From Magicicada septendecula (lineage: Eukaryota > Arthropoda > Insecta > Hemiptera > Cicadidae), in assembly GCA_034769895.1 (NCBI GenBank), contig CM068375.1:256845042-256909041 (forward strand): a stretch of 64,000 nt of DNA, written 5' to 3'. Position numbers and translations under genes: made by a program. This document shows, one piece after another, positions 1 through 11,057 of this stretch. Every line of letters begins with the position of its first letter. The stretch's first letter is position 1. The notes under the pieces were generated by a model. It was not told the DNA's origin, searched no databases, and saw only the letters and a list, made by a program, of their open reading frames with translations.

Positions 1-399
1 TCAATATAGCACCATATTTTATTAGAGATTTAAATTGATGATTTTTAATTAATTGAGACATTAATAAGATAATTAATAAAAGTAATAAAATGTTCTCTAT
101 TAGTAATTTTAATAATTGTTTAATTAATTAATTGTTTTATTAAGTGGTATATAATAAAAACCACACTTGCAAAGACAAGATAAATAGTCAATTTCAGACG
201 TGTGAATCACGTATTATATTAATATATGTGTCATGTATTATATGTCCGTGTAAATATGTCAGGTCATATATGGTTTATATTTGTGTATAATATGTCTTAG
301 AATATAAGTGATAAGTTTTTAAACACGTTATAATTACATTATATTCGTATCGAATATAAGGGTTCTAAGAGTAATTAACCCACACAAATTAATAATTAA
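1..399. other. AT-rich flank without recognisable gene
   Basis: Strongly AT-rich sequence left of the Helitron A terminus. I see no coding pattern, RNA gene or clear repeat in it. Position 399 is an A on the plus strand, so a T follows the CTAG terminus on the minus strand, as expected for Helitron insertion between A and T. Confidence 0.5.
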
Positions 400-430
400 C
401 TAGTGGTCGCCCAGTGGTCGAAATTCGACC
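400..430 (-). other. Helitron A 3' terminus (hairpin + CTAG)
   Basis: Read on the minus strand, an odd-centred perfect palindrome (stem GGTCGAA/TTCGACC, plus positions 416-430) is followed after 12 nt by CTAG and a target T. The 12-nt spacing equals that of the unrelated B-family Helitron ends at 15810 and 23020. This matches the 3' hairpin plus CTRR signature of Helitrons. Confidence 0.8.
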
Positions 431-1212
431 GTAATTCATTAAATTTTTAAGTTTGAACGTTATTGAGGTTCTTTTGTCAAAGAGTATACCTCTATAATCA
501 TTGCATATAATTTTTTTGAATTTTGTTCTATTACGTCAGCTGCGAGCGTGTACAAATACGTCATTAGCGTGTGTTGTTTGCCTTAATTCCCTGCAATACC
601 TATGAAATTTAAAATTTAATGTTAGTAACAGTTGAAAAAAAACACAATTACAGCTTGTATTCGTATTTATTTTTTTATATAATTTATTGTCAGTTTTAAT
701 TTTTTCATGTTATTATTGAATCAAATAAACGCTAATAAAAATGAGACTTGACTTTCATAGAAGTATAAGATACATTGTTTTCAATTCCAGTGGATTACAT
801 TTCATTTTTGGTAAGGTACAAAATTCGAAAACAGTTTGAAGATTGTCTGCTAAAAAGCTTATATAATTTTTTAATTTTTTTTCTATGCATTAATTTTCGA
901 GTTATTTGAAAAATATGAAAGATAGGAAAAATGAGGTTTAGCTTGGCTAAGCCATATTTAAAAAGCAATAACGCGTTTTTTGACATTTCCTTGGGTTTTT
1001 TTTTGCCATACTGACCAGGTTTCGCCAAGGCTACACAGTTATTTTGCCTATCTTTTTCGAATTATATAAAATTTAAATAAAAAATTAATAAAAAATAAAA
1101 ATACGTGCCTCGTATTTTTCATATATTTTTCATTAAATTAAAAAAACCGGGCGGTTAAAAAAATAAATGTTGTCCATTGAACTTAAAATAGTTTGAAAGT
1201 GAATTTAATGAT

Positions 1213-3262
1213 TCAGAACTTCTGTGTAAACGATGTTTTTGTAAAAACTCTTTCATCATTTGCTAAATGCCCTTGGCCATTATATTCGGAAATATAAAAT
1301 CTCAAACCATCGAATGATCGAACTCTACTTGCTGCGACGTACAATTGACCATGTGTAAAAACTGGCTGCCTCAATAAAATTCCAATTTTTTCGAATGTTT
1401 GTCCTTGAGACTTATTTATTGTCATCGCAAATGCAGGTATAATTGGAAATTGAGTTCTTTGAAAGTTAAATGGTAAAACAGTACCGGAATATGTTTAATT
1501 TATACGTGGAATCAAAATTCTCTTATTGCGTGCGGTTCCAGTTAAAACTTCGCAATCAATAGCATTACGATGCATACACTTGATGCGCATTCTTGTTCCA
1601 TTGACTAATGCTTCCTTTGTATTTAAGTTTCTGATCAGTAAAACGATGCAATTAACTTTCAATACTAACTCATGTGGTGGCAAACCACTAACAGTCAAAG
1701 AATTCAAAAACTCTACTGGATAGTTATTGATTTCATTGTCATCATCACAAATTATTTTATCGTAGCTATGATATGTTTTCTGTTCACCTGGTATTCAATT
1801 AAGTATATCAGTATTAATAAAAGTACAATCATCATTTTTAGGTGCTAAGATAACTGACTTCAATATGTTATCTGAGAGTATGTTTTCGGAAATATTTCCA
1901 TACACCTCATTAAAAATAATATTTTCATCTCCTATTAATTGCTGAGGTATTTCAATAATATTTTCACCAAACTGAGGGAATTGTGGGGCTTCATCATTAC
2001 CAATTTTTTTCAAGAATTCGACAAATTCTATTTCACTTGGTAAGGCTCTCATATTTTGAGTAAACGTTACTTTATGAAAATAAACAAATTTATGCCAACT
2101 GGTGACACAATCATTAAAGTTGCACGTGATCCATGTGGGACAACTGGTAAGATTTGCCGAAAATCACCGCACTGAAGTATCGTTTTCCCTCCAAATGGTT
2201 TATGTTTATCATTTTCATCGCATAGATCCTGCAATAATCTATCTATGATTGTCAACACTTGCAGTGGGCACATAGAAATTTCATCAATAATTATCAATGA
2301 TGATGAATTTATGTAACGTCCATAGCTACTATTTGCGGTAATATTCGCTACAGAATTTTCCAAAATGGGTATAGGCAATTTAAACACATTGTGTAAAGTT
2401 CTACTCCAAGTAATAGAGTTGAAGCTATGCCACTGAACGCTGTTGCAATGCAACTAAGATTAAGCGAATTTAATTTGTGAATGATTGCTGTTTGTGTGAA
2501 TGTTTTTCCACAACCTGCATGAGCGGTTAAACAAAAAACATGAGATCCAGTATCATGATGCAAAACTTCACGAATCACACGATCAATTAGATTACGCTGT
2601 TCAATATTTGCAGTTTCATAATGCTCAGAAAACAGAAACTCTTGTTCTATTGGATCAATAGCATTTGCTTCGTCTGTTCTCTGCGAATACGTGGGAACTG
2701 GTAAACCAAGTTCTTGACATGACAAATTATGAACATTCAAAATATCTTCAATTTCTAATAGAGCTGTGTTAAAGGATACTTCTTCGTTGTAATCTCTCAA
2801 AAAATCTTCACTAAGATATACTTTAAATTCATTCCATAACGCCAATGCATTGGCTGGCACATTTAATGCACAAATGTAACCAAATAAATTTCGCATTTGT
2901 TTTGGTGAATGTAATTCTTTTGCTTCAATTAAACATTCGCGCCATTCATTATCATTTGAAGCAATGCCGCGAGCATGGCACGCTTCAACAAAAAAAGTGT
3001 GTATAATTCCATTGTATGTTCTAACATCCTCAAATGATTTTGGACCACAGACATGTAATAAAAGCAATCGTAAATGGAAAAGTTCGATGTCTTTTGGTGA
3101 TACTACATATATGCGTGTAATGATTTTATCACCTCCACGCCTTCTCTTCTTCCATTTTTTTCGGGAATCTTCCCACACATAATGCAAAGGAATTTCAATA
3201 TACTTATATTGTAACGCAACAGAAATGCAGTACTCAAGGTTACATAAATGAAATATTAGCAA
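1213..3262 (-). pseudogene. Helitron A PIF1-like helicase region (frameshifted)
   Basis: C-terminal DNA helicase half of a Helitron RepHel protein, spread over five minus-strand reading-frame pieces (3262-2348, 2453-2067, 2052-1795, 1707-1495, 1425-1213). Visible motifs in order: the IEIPLHYVWED junction that follows the Rep domain; Walker A AHAGCGKTFT near 2510; Walker B IIIDEISM near 2280; GDFRQILPVVPHG (motif III) near 2150; [10 protein letters not shown] and QLYVAASRV (motifs V/VI) near 1320-1430. These are PIF1-family (SF1B) motifs, and their order fits Helitron helicases that unwind DNA for rolling-circle transposition. Catalytic residues are still legible, but the frame changes several times. 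One break lies just after Walker A (about 2350-2450) and another near 2100, where the frame is lost after the PHGSR segment. The gene is non-functional as it stands. Its N-terminal half is at 5713-7995, beyond the insertion. Confidence 0.85.
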
Positions 3263-3265
3263 AAT

Positions 3266-5712
3266 AATAAGTAAATCAATATTTAACTCCCACGATAAAA
3301 CAAAGTTCTAATAAATACATTTATAATTATATATAAAAATGAATAAGGATGCAAGGTAGAGATAACAACAAAAAACAAACCTGTAAATTAGACAATAGTA
3401 AGAAATCCATGTTCAGTGAATCGTAGATAAATATATTATACTGATCAGAATTGTAAGAAAGAAACTAGTATAGAAAATGTCAAAGTAAATGACAATGAAA
3501 TTAAACAAAAACGAGATATTAATTTACCTTATAGCAATAGTAAATAAGGATTATGAATTAAATGATATTATTTTGTGACAATGAATGTTATGTTAAGGTT
3601 TATGTTATATTATGCAGATTACTTGTTGAATTAATGGAAAGTAATGAAGCAAAATGTATTATTCAATTACTGTTATAGAAGGGTGTGGGAAGCAGTTAGT
3701 TAGTGTTAATGGATCTCAGTTTTCTTATATGTGATCCATAGATCAAGATAAAAGTGTTATTAGTTATGAAAAGAATAATTGTTTATGTAAATGTTAATAG
3801 TTAAGATTTGATTATATGTATGAACTTATGTAAAAGGGGCTATAGTTGTTCACCAGTTATAATCAACAGTAGGTCCATATACAATAAAAGGCCTAACAGC
3901 CAATGACACTATATAACCACTCATAACATAAAGGTTAGGTACGGAAGTTAATAATAATTAATGAATACGGTTAAAAGAGCTAGGAAAAACATTTGATAAG
4001 TAATGATATATAATAAACCACCTCAATTTGAACAAATTATGATAATGCCACAATGCCATGATATCGATTGATAACGTTTGATATCGAAAAAATAATAAAT
4101 ATAGAAGAAACAGACTAAGATAAAAAAACCAGCAGAATGTATGTAGAAATTAGTAAACAGGCTATAGATAAAGTTATATTCCGATATGATAAAAGATTAA
4201 TAAGGAATGGACGAAAAATATATGAAATAAACACTATATACAAAACATTGAGAAGGAAGAAAAATAATGTGTTGCTAAGGACAACAGGAATGAAGAAGTT
4301 GTTGATTTTCAATTATTGCCTTTTATGATCTAAACGTGATGAGATTAAAAAAACCAAGAAATGTTTAATGTAATTGGAATATTCTAAATTATTTTGATAC
4401 ACTTATAATCCACAAAATTCTAATGATAATCTTCTTAACCTATGCCAGCAAAGTTTAACCAAATGAGATCATAGTACAGTATCACCATAAAAAAATAAAT
4501 AACTGGGTTCTACAAGGAAGGACTTAAATTGTCCTATACCAGAAAAGAATTAATGATATATTGAAACCAATACAAAGAGTTAACTGCGTCACAACAAATA
4601 AGATACACCACATTGGAACTCATAACCTGTTAATTACACGGAACATCACTAATTACTTCAAACGATAGAAGAACGTATTTGGATCCAGAATTTGCTGAAG
4701 GACCTCCAGTCTGGCCGTAACTAAACCCAGGGAGCTGTATTTCCGAGGTGACCAGGACCAGAATGCCACTTTATTGAACCAGAGAAAGGAATCTCGAACA
4801 ACATATACATCCTGAGCGACTAGGTTATCAACCAACTGCTTACTCGAGTTGCTTCGTTCTAGTTTGGTAAATTATTATTGTGTAAATCATATTAACAACA
4901 CCACACTTCAAATTTGTAAATCTTGCATTCTTATCAATGTATTTTTAATCTTCCCCACAGTTACAAGAACCTTCACACCCTGAATTAAGTTAATTATAAA
5001 CAAAAAACAAATTATATAACTGAATATAAAATAAAGTATCGGACGAACAATAATCGATTCACGCAATCTATAGCCTTTTTGTATGATAATTGGAACCAAT
5101 ATTATTTCATGTTAACGGAGTGAATAAATAAAGAAACATTGTATAGTTGCAAAATCTTATTATTTGGGGTATTACTTAATGAATTGGGAATAAAAAGTAA
5201 CTGACTAAGTATATAATAATTGGTTACCGTAAACAGTGAATTAACCTATAAGTTTCGTTGTCCCGGAACTGCAGCGCTTGTTGCGGAATTCTCCGACATC
5301 AAAGAGAAGAGCGTTAAAATACGAAATTTACATAATTCTCTCTGAGGTATACTAGGACTGAGCGAAATTATAGAATAAAACATTTATTATTTAAGTTACA
5401 AGCACACTAACTCTGGTATTTTTCTTAGAGAGATAAGCTAGTATTAGTTAACGAAATTACTATATTCCCCAACTCCAGATATCTCAAAATTTGAATTAAA
5501 TTAACGCGACCGAAGAGAGGAGAGACAGAGAAGCATACCCGTTCCTAGTAACAAATAGGTTTACATTGCGTGATACGAACGAGACGCACGTGCTCGTCTC
5601 AATACAAATTGACGCCGGCAACGTTGGGGCTGAAATAACGAGAATCCCGCGACCGTAAGAGCCGAGGGTCTCAATACAATATTCATGCGCTGATAGATCT
5701 GATCGATTCAAT
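3266..5712. mobile_element. Unidentified ~2.45 kb insertion splitting Helitron A
   Basis: The Helitron A protein stops matching at ...KLLAFF (about 5715) and resumes at FHLCN... (about 3255), adjacent positions in the family. Everything between is therefore foreign. The segment is AT-rich, with short open stretches only (for example 4835-4653 minus, 60 codons, and 4137-4328 plus, 63 codons). None resembles a transposase, integrase or RT that I recognise. I could not find terminal inverted repeats, long terminal repeats or an unambiguous target duplication; the junctions fall in A/T runs. It may be a non-autonomous element, a decayed LTR-type element, or filler DNA. Confidence 0.6.
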
Positions 5713-7995
5713 TAAAAAAATGCTAATAATTTTGTTTGTCTTGCATTTTCAATTGCTTGACGTTCTTGCCCTTCTCGAAAGCAAACATTCTGTCTACGCG
5801 GTAAATGAATGTCAAGTCTAATGATGACATGTGATTGAAAATGCATTGGTAATTCATAGATGCGCCATACAGCTTCAGTTGATCCGACATAACGGCCATT
5901 TAAAAAATTTTAACTTCATCAATTTGTATTTTTTGACCTGGTTCATTCTCTCTGAACCCAATTCAACAGATGCACTGTCATAGCCTTTATACACGTATTT
6001 ATAAATGTATTTAACACTTTTAACTGTAGTGCATACTTCAACATTTATATGGCAATTAAATTTGGCAAGTAAATACGGATTGTATGGTACAACATAACGA
6101 TTGTCGAGGCAACTACCGCGAACTTCAGCATTAATACCATTATCACGCCTTCTGTATAATGGATATCCATTTAATGATTCACATGTAAATTCATTAAATC
6201 GTTTTGGATAATCTTTTGTGCATTTTCCATCTCTCATACATACAGAATTTGGATTAAGTGCACCGCATGGACCATGCATCATATGTTTTACAACATATTC
6301 ATGTAATGTAGGATGTGTTTGAATGTTAGGAATCTCCGCAGATACAACTTTATCAATATCGGTAGCGTTAACAATTTTATCTTGCTCATTTAAAGAGAGT
6401 AAAATGTGAGCATGAGGCAATCCTCTCTTTTGAAACTCAATTGTATAAATGAGTGCTTCAACTTTACCGAAGATTTTTTTTAGTGTAAGGCCCTCAATTA
6501 ATGCTTTCAGTTTGGACTTGAATAAACGCACAACAATATCAGGTCGAAAAGTAGCTGACTCACCTACACCAATATTGCTAACTCTTTCAGGCCAACTTGG
6601 ATTGCAAGTGATTGTAATAAACGAAGAAGGCTTTCCGAAATGTTGTACAATTGACATTGCATCTAAATAATTCTGATACATATTTCTTGGAGATCCATTG
6701 AATGAAGATGATAAAATTACTCTACGGCCAACATTATTTGCATTGGGGTTCAATTCTAAATAATCTGTTAAATTGTTGTAAACTTCAGACCTAAGACTTG
6801 TTTGATTTTGTCGAATGAAATGTAACCTTGTGCCCTCTATTCTCACATACATATCAACTATCCACTGCAGAAATAATTTTTGTGAATGGTGCAACATGCT
6901 AAAATCTTCTCTAATTGCAAGTCGATAGGCTGCATACTGAAGCATGGTTAATTTCTTTCTGGGCGCTCTTGAATTAGATGTAGTTGGTACATTATGAGAA
7001 ATATTGATATGCCACCCAGTATCACCATTTGGAAAAAGTAATGGATACGCTAAAGGGTCCAACGATGAATCCAAAACAGAGATATTTTTAATGGTACCAT
7101 TAACTTTTGAAAACGAAACCATATTTCGTTCAAAGTGTGGCTCACCATCAACTGTACTAAATATTACTGCTACATCAGTTTGAACTGCATCATTATAACG
7201 GCGCAGATCTAAATCACGATTTACTTTAATGAGCATACAAATTTCTTTATTTTGATTTTCAACTCTCTGACAATGATCTTTCATTGCAATGAATGACCGA
7301 ACAAAAGGATTAATGCGTTCCAATTCAAGAGAGATTTCGCGCATTATATTGTTATTGCATGTTTGATTATAGTGTTCACGTAATCTATAATTGACAGCAG
7401 TGTCAACATCATAAAAATATAATTGCGCATAACATGGTGAGCGACCATATCCAGCAGTCATTGGACCTGATCTGTGATAAAAAACATCATGTATTTTAAA
7501 ATAATACACTCCACGCGTAACTGTATCCGAAATTTTAGCTTCTGACCTAACCATAGCAAATGATGAATTGTATTTACGAATGTTTTCAAAATAATTTTTT
7601 GACTTTCTTTTTATTGAAGGTTCATTTGAAGTAAGTCCATCATACAATGATTTAAAGTATTCATTTTGACTTAAGGCCGGTAATATTGCTTTACCCTTAT
7701 GACAACATGAAGTGAATGCAGTCCTTTCACCTAAAGTGACCTCAGATTCGAAATGTTTTGCATTGCAAAACCTGCATTGTAAATGCATTAATCCACAATC
7801 AAAAGTATTAAAATTTCTTGGAATGACATTCAGTGCGCATTTAAATGTATCCCTCAAAATAATTTCATCATTTTGTATACTATTTACACTATTTAAATTT
7901 GCATTTGGTCTATTATCATTTTGACTTTCACGCGAATATATATTCCTTCTTCTTTGTCTCTCACTCCGACCCGTCAATGTTCTATGTCGAGGCAT
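5713..7995 (-). pseudogene. Helitron A Rep (HUH endonuclease) region
   Basis: N-terminal part of the Helitron A transposase. One open frame of 706 codons (7995-5875) starts at an ATG followed by a basic stretch. A CxxC...CC zinc-finger-like segment (LQCRFCNAKHF ... CCHKGK) lies at about residues 73-101. The Helitron-type Rep core follows, with GLPHAHILL (HUH metal-binding pair) near residue 521 and the two-tyrosine motif KYIYKYVYKG near residue 661, whose tyrosines are four residues apart. In Helitrons these tyrosines nick DNA and hold the 5' end covalently. Both histidines and both tyrosines are intact. After about position 5945 the frame shifts, but family sequence (TEAVWRIYELPMHF...) continues to 5713, where the foreign insertion begins. 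No OTU segment is seen upstream, unlike the B-family Helitrons. Confidence 0.85.
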
Positions 7996-8592
7996 AATGG
8001 AAGTAGGTGCGAATATCTGAATGTAAAAAAAACATGTAATGAAATTACTGAAACTAAGATTAGACAGGGTTTAATTTAAAAATAATAAAATGTACTCACT
8101 TTTTTGAAACCACCAATAATAATTAGGCGAGAGTAAGTCAATTCAAATTGCTGCTACAAAATTTTCCTTTTTGCAACAGGTGTATATTAAGCAAGCTGTA
8201 TTTCACTTTCAACTGCACATTAATATACAAAACACAGATATCTAATATACAAAATATAAAATAAACGCTTTTTTGCCTTGACATACACTCCACAGACTAT
8301 TGAAAAAGGAACATTTAAAATCACGCAAAATTCACAGCTCATTCAGTCAATCTGTCAGTAATTATTTGTTGGCAACATTTTAAAATTCTTTGGCGACAAT
8401 CTCTACTCTGTGCGACTGTTTGACCACAGACTATTATGTGTTTGACATTGGCAGTATGAACGTACACTAAAATGAAAAAATTATAATTTTATTGTTAACT
8501 ATTACCATTGTTTGAAAAAGTTTAAATGAATTTTTAAGTTTAAATGAATGTTTTATTTAATTTAATTTAATGTATTTCTATAACATATCTAC
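7996..8592. other. Helitron A 5' leader and AT-rich spacer
   Basis: No coding pattern. The part up to about 8460 is presumably the 5' untranslated part of Helitron A. From about 8460 to 8545 the sequence closely resembles 33685-33780 (shared blocks such as AAAATGAAAAAATTATAATT and ATTACCATTGTTT). It therefore belongs to a dispersed repeat rather than unique DNA. Helitron B1 begins at 8593. Confidence 0.45.
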
Positions 8593-8792
8593 TGTATATC
8601 TATATAAGCCAAATAGCACTGACTGACTCACTCATCACGATATCTCTGAAACTACTGAATGGATATCAATGAAACTTTGAACATAGCTTCACCATAGGTC
8701 TTAGGTGCTCACTAAGAAACGGTTTTAAAAACTTTCACTCCTAAGGGGCAAACCCCCCCCCAATTGTATGTATGTATCTATGTATGTATGTT

Positions 8793-9191
8793 CCACATCT
8801 CCTCCTAAACCACTGGACCGATTTCAACCAAGCTTGGCACAAATATTTTACGCGACGGGAGAACCAACATAGGATAGGAGTTTTTTCGATGGGGTCCTTT
8901 GGGGTGTCTTTGAGGTCTTCCACATCTCCTCCTAAACCACTGGACCGATTTCAACCAAACTTGGCACAAATATTTTACGCAACAGGAGAACCAACATAGG
9001 ATAGGTGTTTTTTCGATGGGGTCCTTTGGGGGGTTCCACATCTCCTCCTAAACCACTGGACCGACTTCAACCCAACTTGGCACAAATATTTTGCGCAACG
9101 GGAGAACCAACATAGGGTAGGTGTTTTTTTCGATACGATCCTTCGGGGGGTCCTTTTGGGGGTCCTTTGGGGTCTTCCACATCTCCTCCTA

Positions 9192-9227
<36 letters not shown>

Positions 9228-9420
9228 TATTTTACGCAACGGGAGAACCAACTTAGGACAAGTGTTTTTTCGATACGATCCTTTGGGGTCTTCCACATCT
9301 CCTCCTAAACCACTAGACCGATTTCAACCAAACTTGGCACAAATATTTTACCCGACGGGAGAACCAACATAGGACAGGTGTTTTTTTCGATACGATCCTC
9401 TGGGGGGTACTTTGGGTCTT
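8793..9420. repeat. Helitron B1 5' minisatellite (5 x ~116-141 bp)
   Basis: Five direct repeats begin at 8793, 8920, 9036, 9177 and 9293 (spacings 127, 116, 141, 116). Each opens with CCACATCTCCTCCTAAACC, continues with a block like GACCGATTTCAACCAAACTT, and ends in a G/T-rich stretch. Length variation comes from the GGGGTCCTTT linker. Chance open frames run through it on both strands but repeat with the unit and are not genes. Confidence 0.9.
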
Positions 9421-9437
9421 AAATATCTATTAGATCT

Positions 9438-9625
9438 GGTTACTATGGCAACCCAATAGAATAGATTCTGGTTACCATAGCATCGGAGGAAGTCTCCCGC
9501 GTAGGAAATAGCGCGGGAGTCGTCCGACGGGCCTTCCCCGGAGTCCATCCACGGAACCCGGGGAGTCTTAGGTCGGATCCCACGAAAGACGTCGGGGCCA
9601 GAGTCCACGGTTCTTATAAATAAAG
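9438..9625 (+). promoter_or_regulatory. Probable Helitron B1 promoter: X-box-like motifs, GC-rich core, TATA
   Basis: A GC-rich island (about 9480-9610) in otherwise AT-rich DNA ends in a TATA box, TTATAAATAAAG (9614-9625). Upstream, GGTTACTATGGCAACC (9438-9453) is an imperfect palindrome matching the RFX-factor X-box pattern (GTNRCC, spacer, RGYAAC). A related half, GGTTACCATAGCA, lies at 9470-9482. Position between the minisatellite and the first coding fragment fits a pol II promoter for the transposase. The TATA and motifs are seen directly; factor binding is inference. Confidence 0.5.
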
Positions 9626-9660
9626 ATATAGGTTATGATATCAAAGGTGGTGTATGCAAA

Positions 9661-9981
9661 GCGGTGAGAAAATACAATGAAAAGAGGTCACTTATTCCCT
9701 GGAAGATAAAATCTTTGTCGGGCTTTAAATATGACTGTAATACTGACTACAACAATGACAAGATTTTATCTATTGGTGATTTAATACAGTGTAAATGGTG
9801 TAATGCTAAAAAGTGGAAAGAGGAAAGTCCTGGGTTATGTTGTAGCAACGGAAAAGTCCACCTTCCTCTCATTAAAGAACTACCAGAACCTCTCCACAGC
9901 CTTCTCACAAGTGAACATTCAGAGTCTGAACACTTTTTGGTAAACATAAGAAAATATAATGGTTGTTTCCAACAAGTTTAA
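9661..9981 (+). pseudogene. Duplicated fragment of the Helitron Rep N-terminal region
   Basis: About 310 bp (9661-9971) that repeats 11459-11770 of the same element at roughly 97% identity, including the CKWCNAKKW zinc-finger-like segment. Similarity starts at the AAGCGGTGAGAAAATAC block and stops sharply at GGTTGTTTCCAA, after which the frame reads three more codons and ends (TAA). Differences from the main copy are mostly at third codon positions, so the duplicate came from a slightly different relative or has drifted under weak constraint. It lies ~40 bp after the TATA box, so it would be the first translated segment of a transcript starting there. It is present unchanged in B2. Whether it is made as a short protein or is a by-product of template switching is unknown. 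Confidence 0.75.
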
Positions 9982-10589
9982 TGTGTATATACTGTGCATT
10001 GTTTAAATTGTGTTTTAGTTTGATCATTATTTTAAATGTTCAAATGCAGGATCACTGTGCAGTACAAAAGTGAGTACAAAATATGTAAATATTTTTATAT
10101 AGAATAATGAATAACATAAACAAAGCATGTATTTTCAAATACTTCCAATATTCGTATCAATATTTCCATTTAAAAATTGGATATTATTTATTTTTTATTT
10201 TTGATATTTGACCTCTGCCATAGAGCATGCAATGAGTATTTTTGCTCATTGCAAACATAGTGGCTTAGGAGTTATCTTACTAGCGTAAAATGTATATAAT
10301 TGTTGCTCGCAGTGCCGATAGATGTAAAAACCAGACTGATGTTAAAGATTTTAATTTACAAAAAATTTTAATTTTTGATACTACAATTAATTTGAATATC
10401 CAAAAAAACCACTGTTATTTCATAGTTTTAAGTTTTCACTTCTGTCGGAGTCCTCAATGACTGCCTATTTTATTTTCTACAGGCAGTTATATTCATACCA
10501 AGGTGAGTGTTAATATTTTTACTTGTTAATTGTGCAATTAACATTGCATAAATATGCAATTATTCGGTTATTCTTTTCCTTAAGGTACA
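9982..10589 (+). other. AT-rich leader with splice-like signals and a possible 20-nt exon
   Basis: No coding pattern to 10480. A pyrimidine-rich stretch ending TTTTCTACAG (to 10482) is followed by 20 nt and then GTGAGT (10503-10508), a good 5' splice site. A second 3' splice-like site, TTCTTTTCCTTAAG (to 10584), precedes the OTU start codon by 5 nt. This is compatible with a spliced 5' leader, but remains prediction only. The same sequence recurs in B2 at +7218. Confidence 0.35.
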
Positions 10590-11057
10590 ATGGAACACAT
10601 ATCCATCGATTGTGTAGTGGTGCCTCATCGAATAGTTCCCATGACAGGTGATGGATCATGTTTCTTTTACTCATTATCATGGCTCATGTACGATACTGAC
10701 TCACAAGCTAATGATTTGCGGGCCACTGTCGTGCAACACATTTCCAACAACTGGCGACGGTTCAAGCCCTTTACTATGATGCCGTGTGGGACCATAAATT
10801 ACAGAACTAAGACACATTACCAAACCAATCTCATATGTCTCTTCGCACCACATACGCTACTTGCAATGAAATCATAGCTGCTGGTGAACTTTACCCATAT
10901 GATATTCAAGTATATCGAGATGGCACGTTGATCATGAGATTTGGGGGGCCCGACGAAGGGAAGCCAGTTATAAGAATGAAGTGTTCAGGTCCCATGATGT
11001 CGGCACACTTTGAGCCAATCATTCCAGTAGATGAAATGCCAACACCTTATGACCAAC
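10590..11057 (+). pseudogene. Helitron B1 OTU-type cysteine protease segment (frameshifted)
   Basis: Opens at ATG 10590 (5 nt after a 3' splice-like AG). The catalytic Asp/Cys box of OTU proteases reads MTGDGSCFFYSLS (about 10641-10680). A second frame, shifted by one net base near 10825-10835, continues with NEIIAAGELYPYDIQVYRDG and a putative catalytic histidine in SAHFEPI (about 11003-11020). OTU domains cleave ubiquitin-type bonds, and OTU segments are known in some animal Helitron proteins, though their role in transposition is unclear. Cys and His boxes are both legible but in different frames, so this copy is broken. B2 carries the identical frameshift. The domain runs directly into the long frame holding the Rep region, so the ancestral product was probably an OTU-Rep-helicase polyprotein. 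Confidence 0.75.

Larger units (their letters stand above)
400..8460 (-). mobile_element. Helitron A, autonomous-type but broken, minus strand
   Basis: Rolling-circle transposon read on the minus strand. The 3' end is clear: a palindromic hairpin at 416-430, then 12 nt, then CTAG at 403-400, followed by T in the target. Inside lie a Rep (HUH nuclease) region (7995-5713) and a PIF1-like helicase region (3262-1213), the standard Helitron order. The coding region is interrupted by an unrelated ~2.45 kb segment (about 3266-5712) and by several frameshifts, so this copy should be inactive. The 5' end is not resolved: I could not find a convincing TC start, and about 8460 is only where similarity to a repeat also present near 33690 begins. 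It differs in sequence and termini from Helitrons B1 and B2 next door. Confidence 0.85.

Noticed and set aside
8741-9298. Repetitive minus-strand open frames (WFSRCVKYLCQVWLKSVQWFRR-type units) in Helitron B1, repeated in B2
   Set aside because: They follow the minisatellite unit length and have no domain; antisense to the element.
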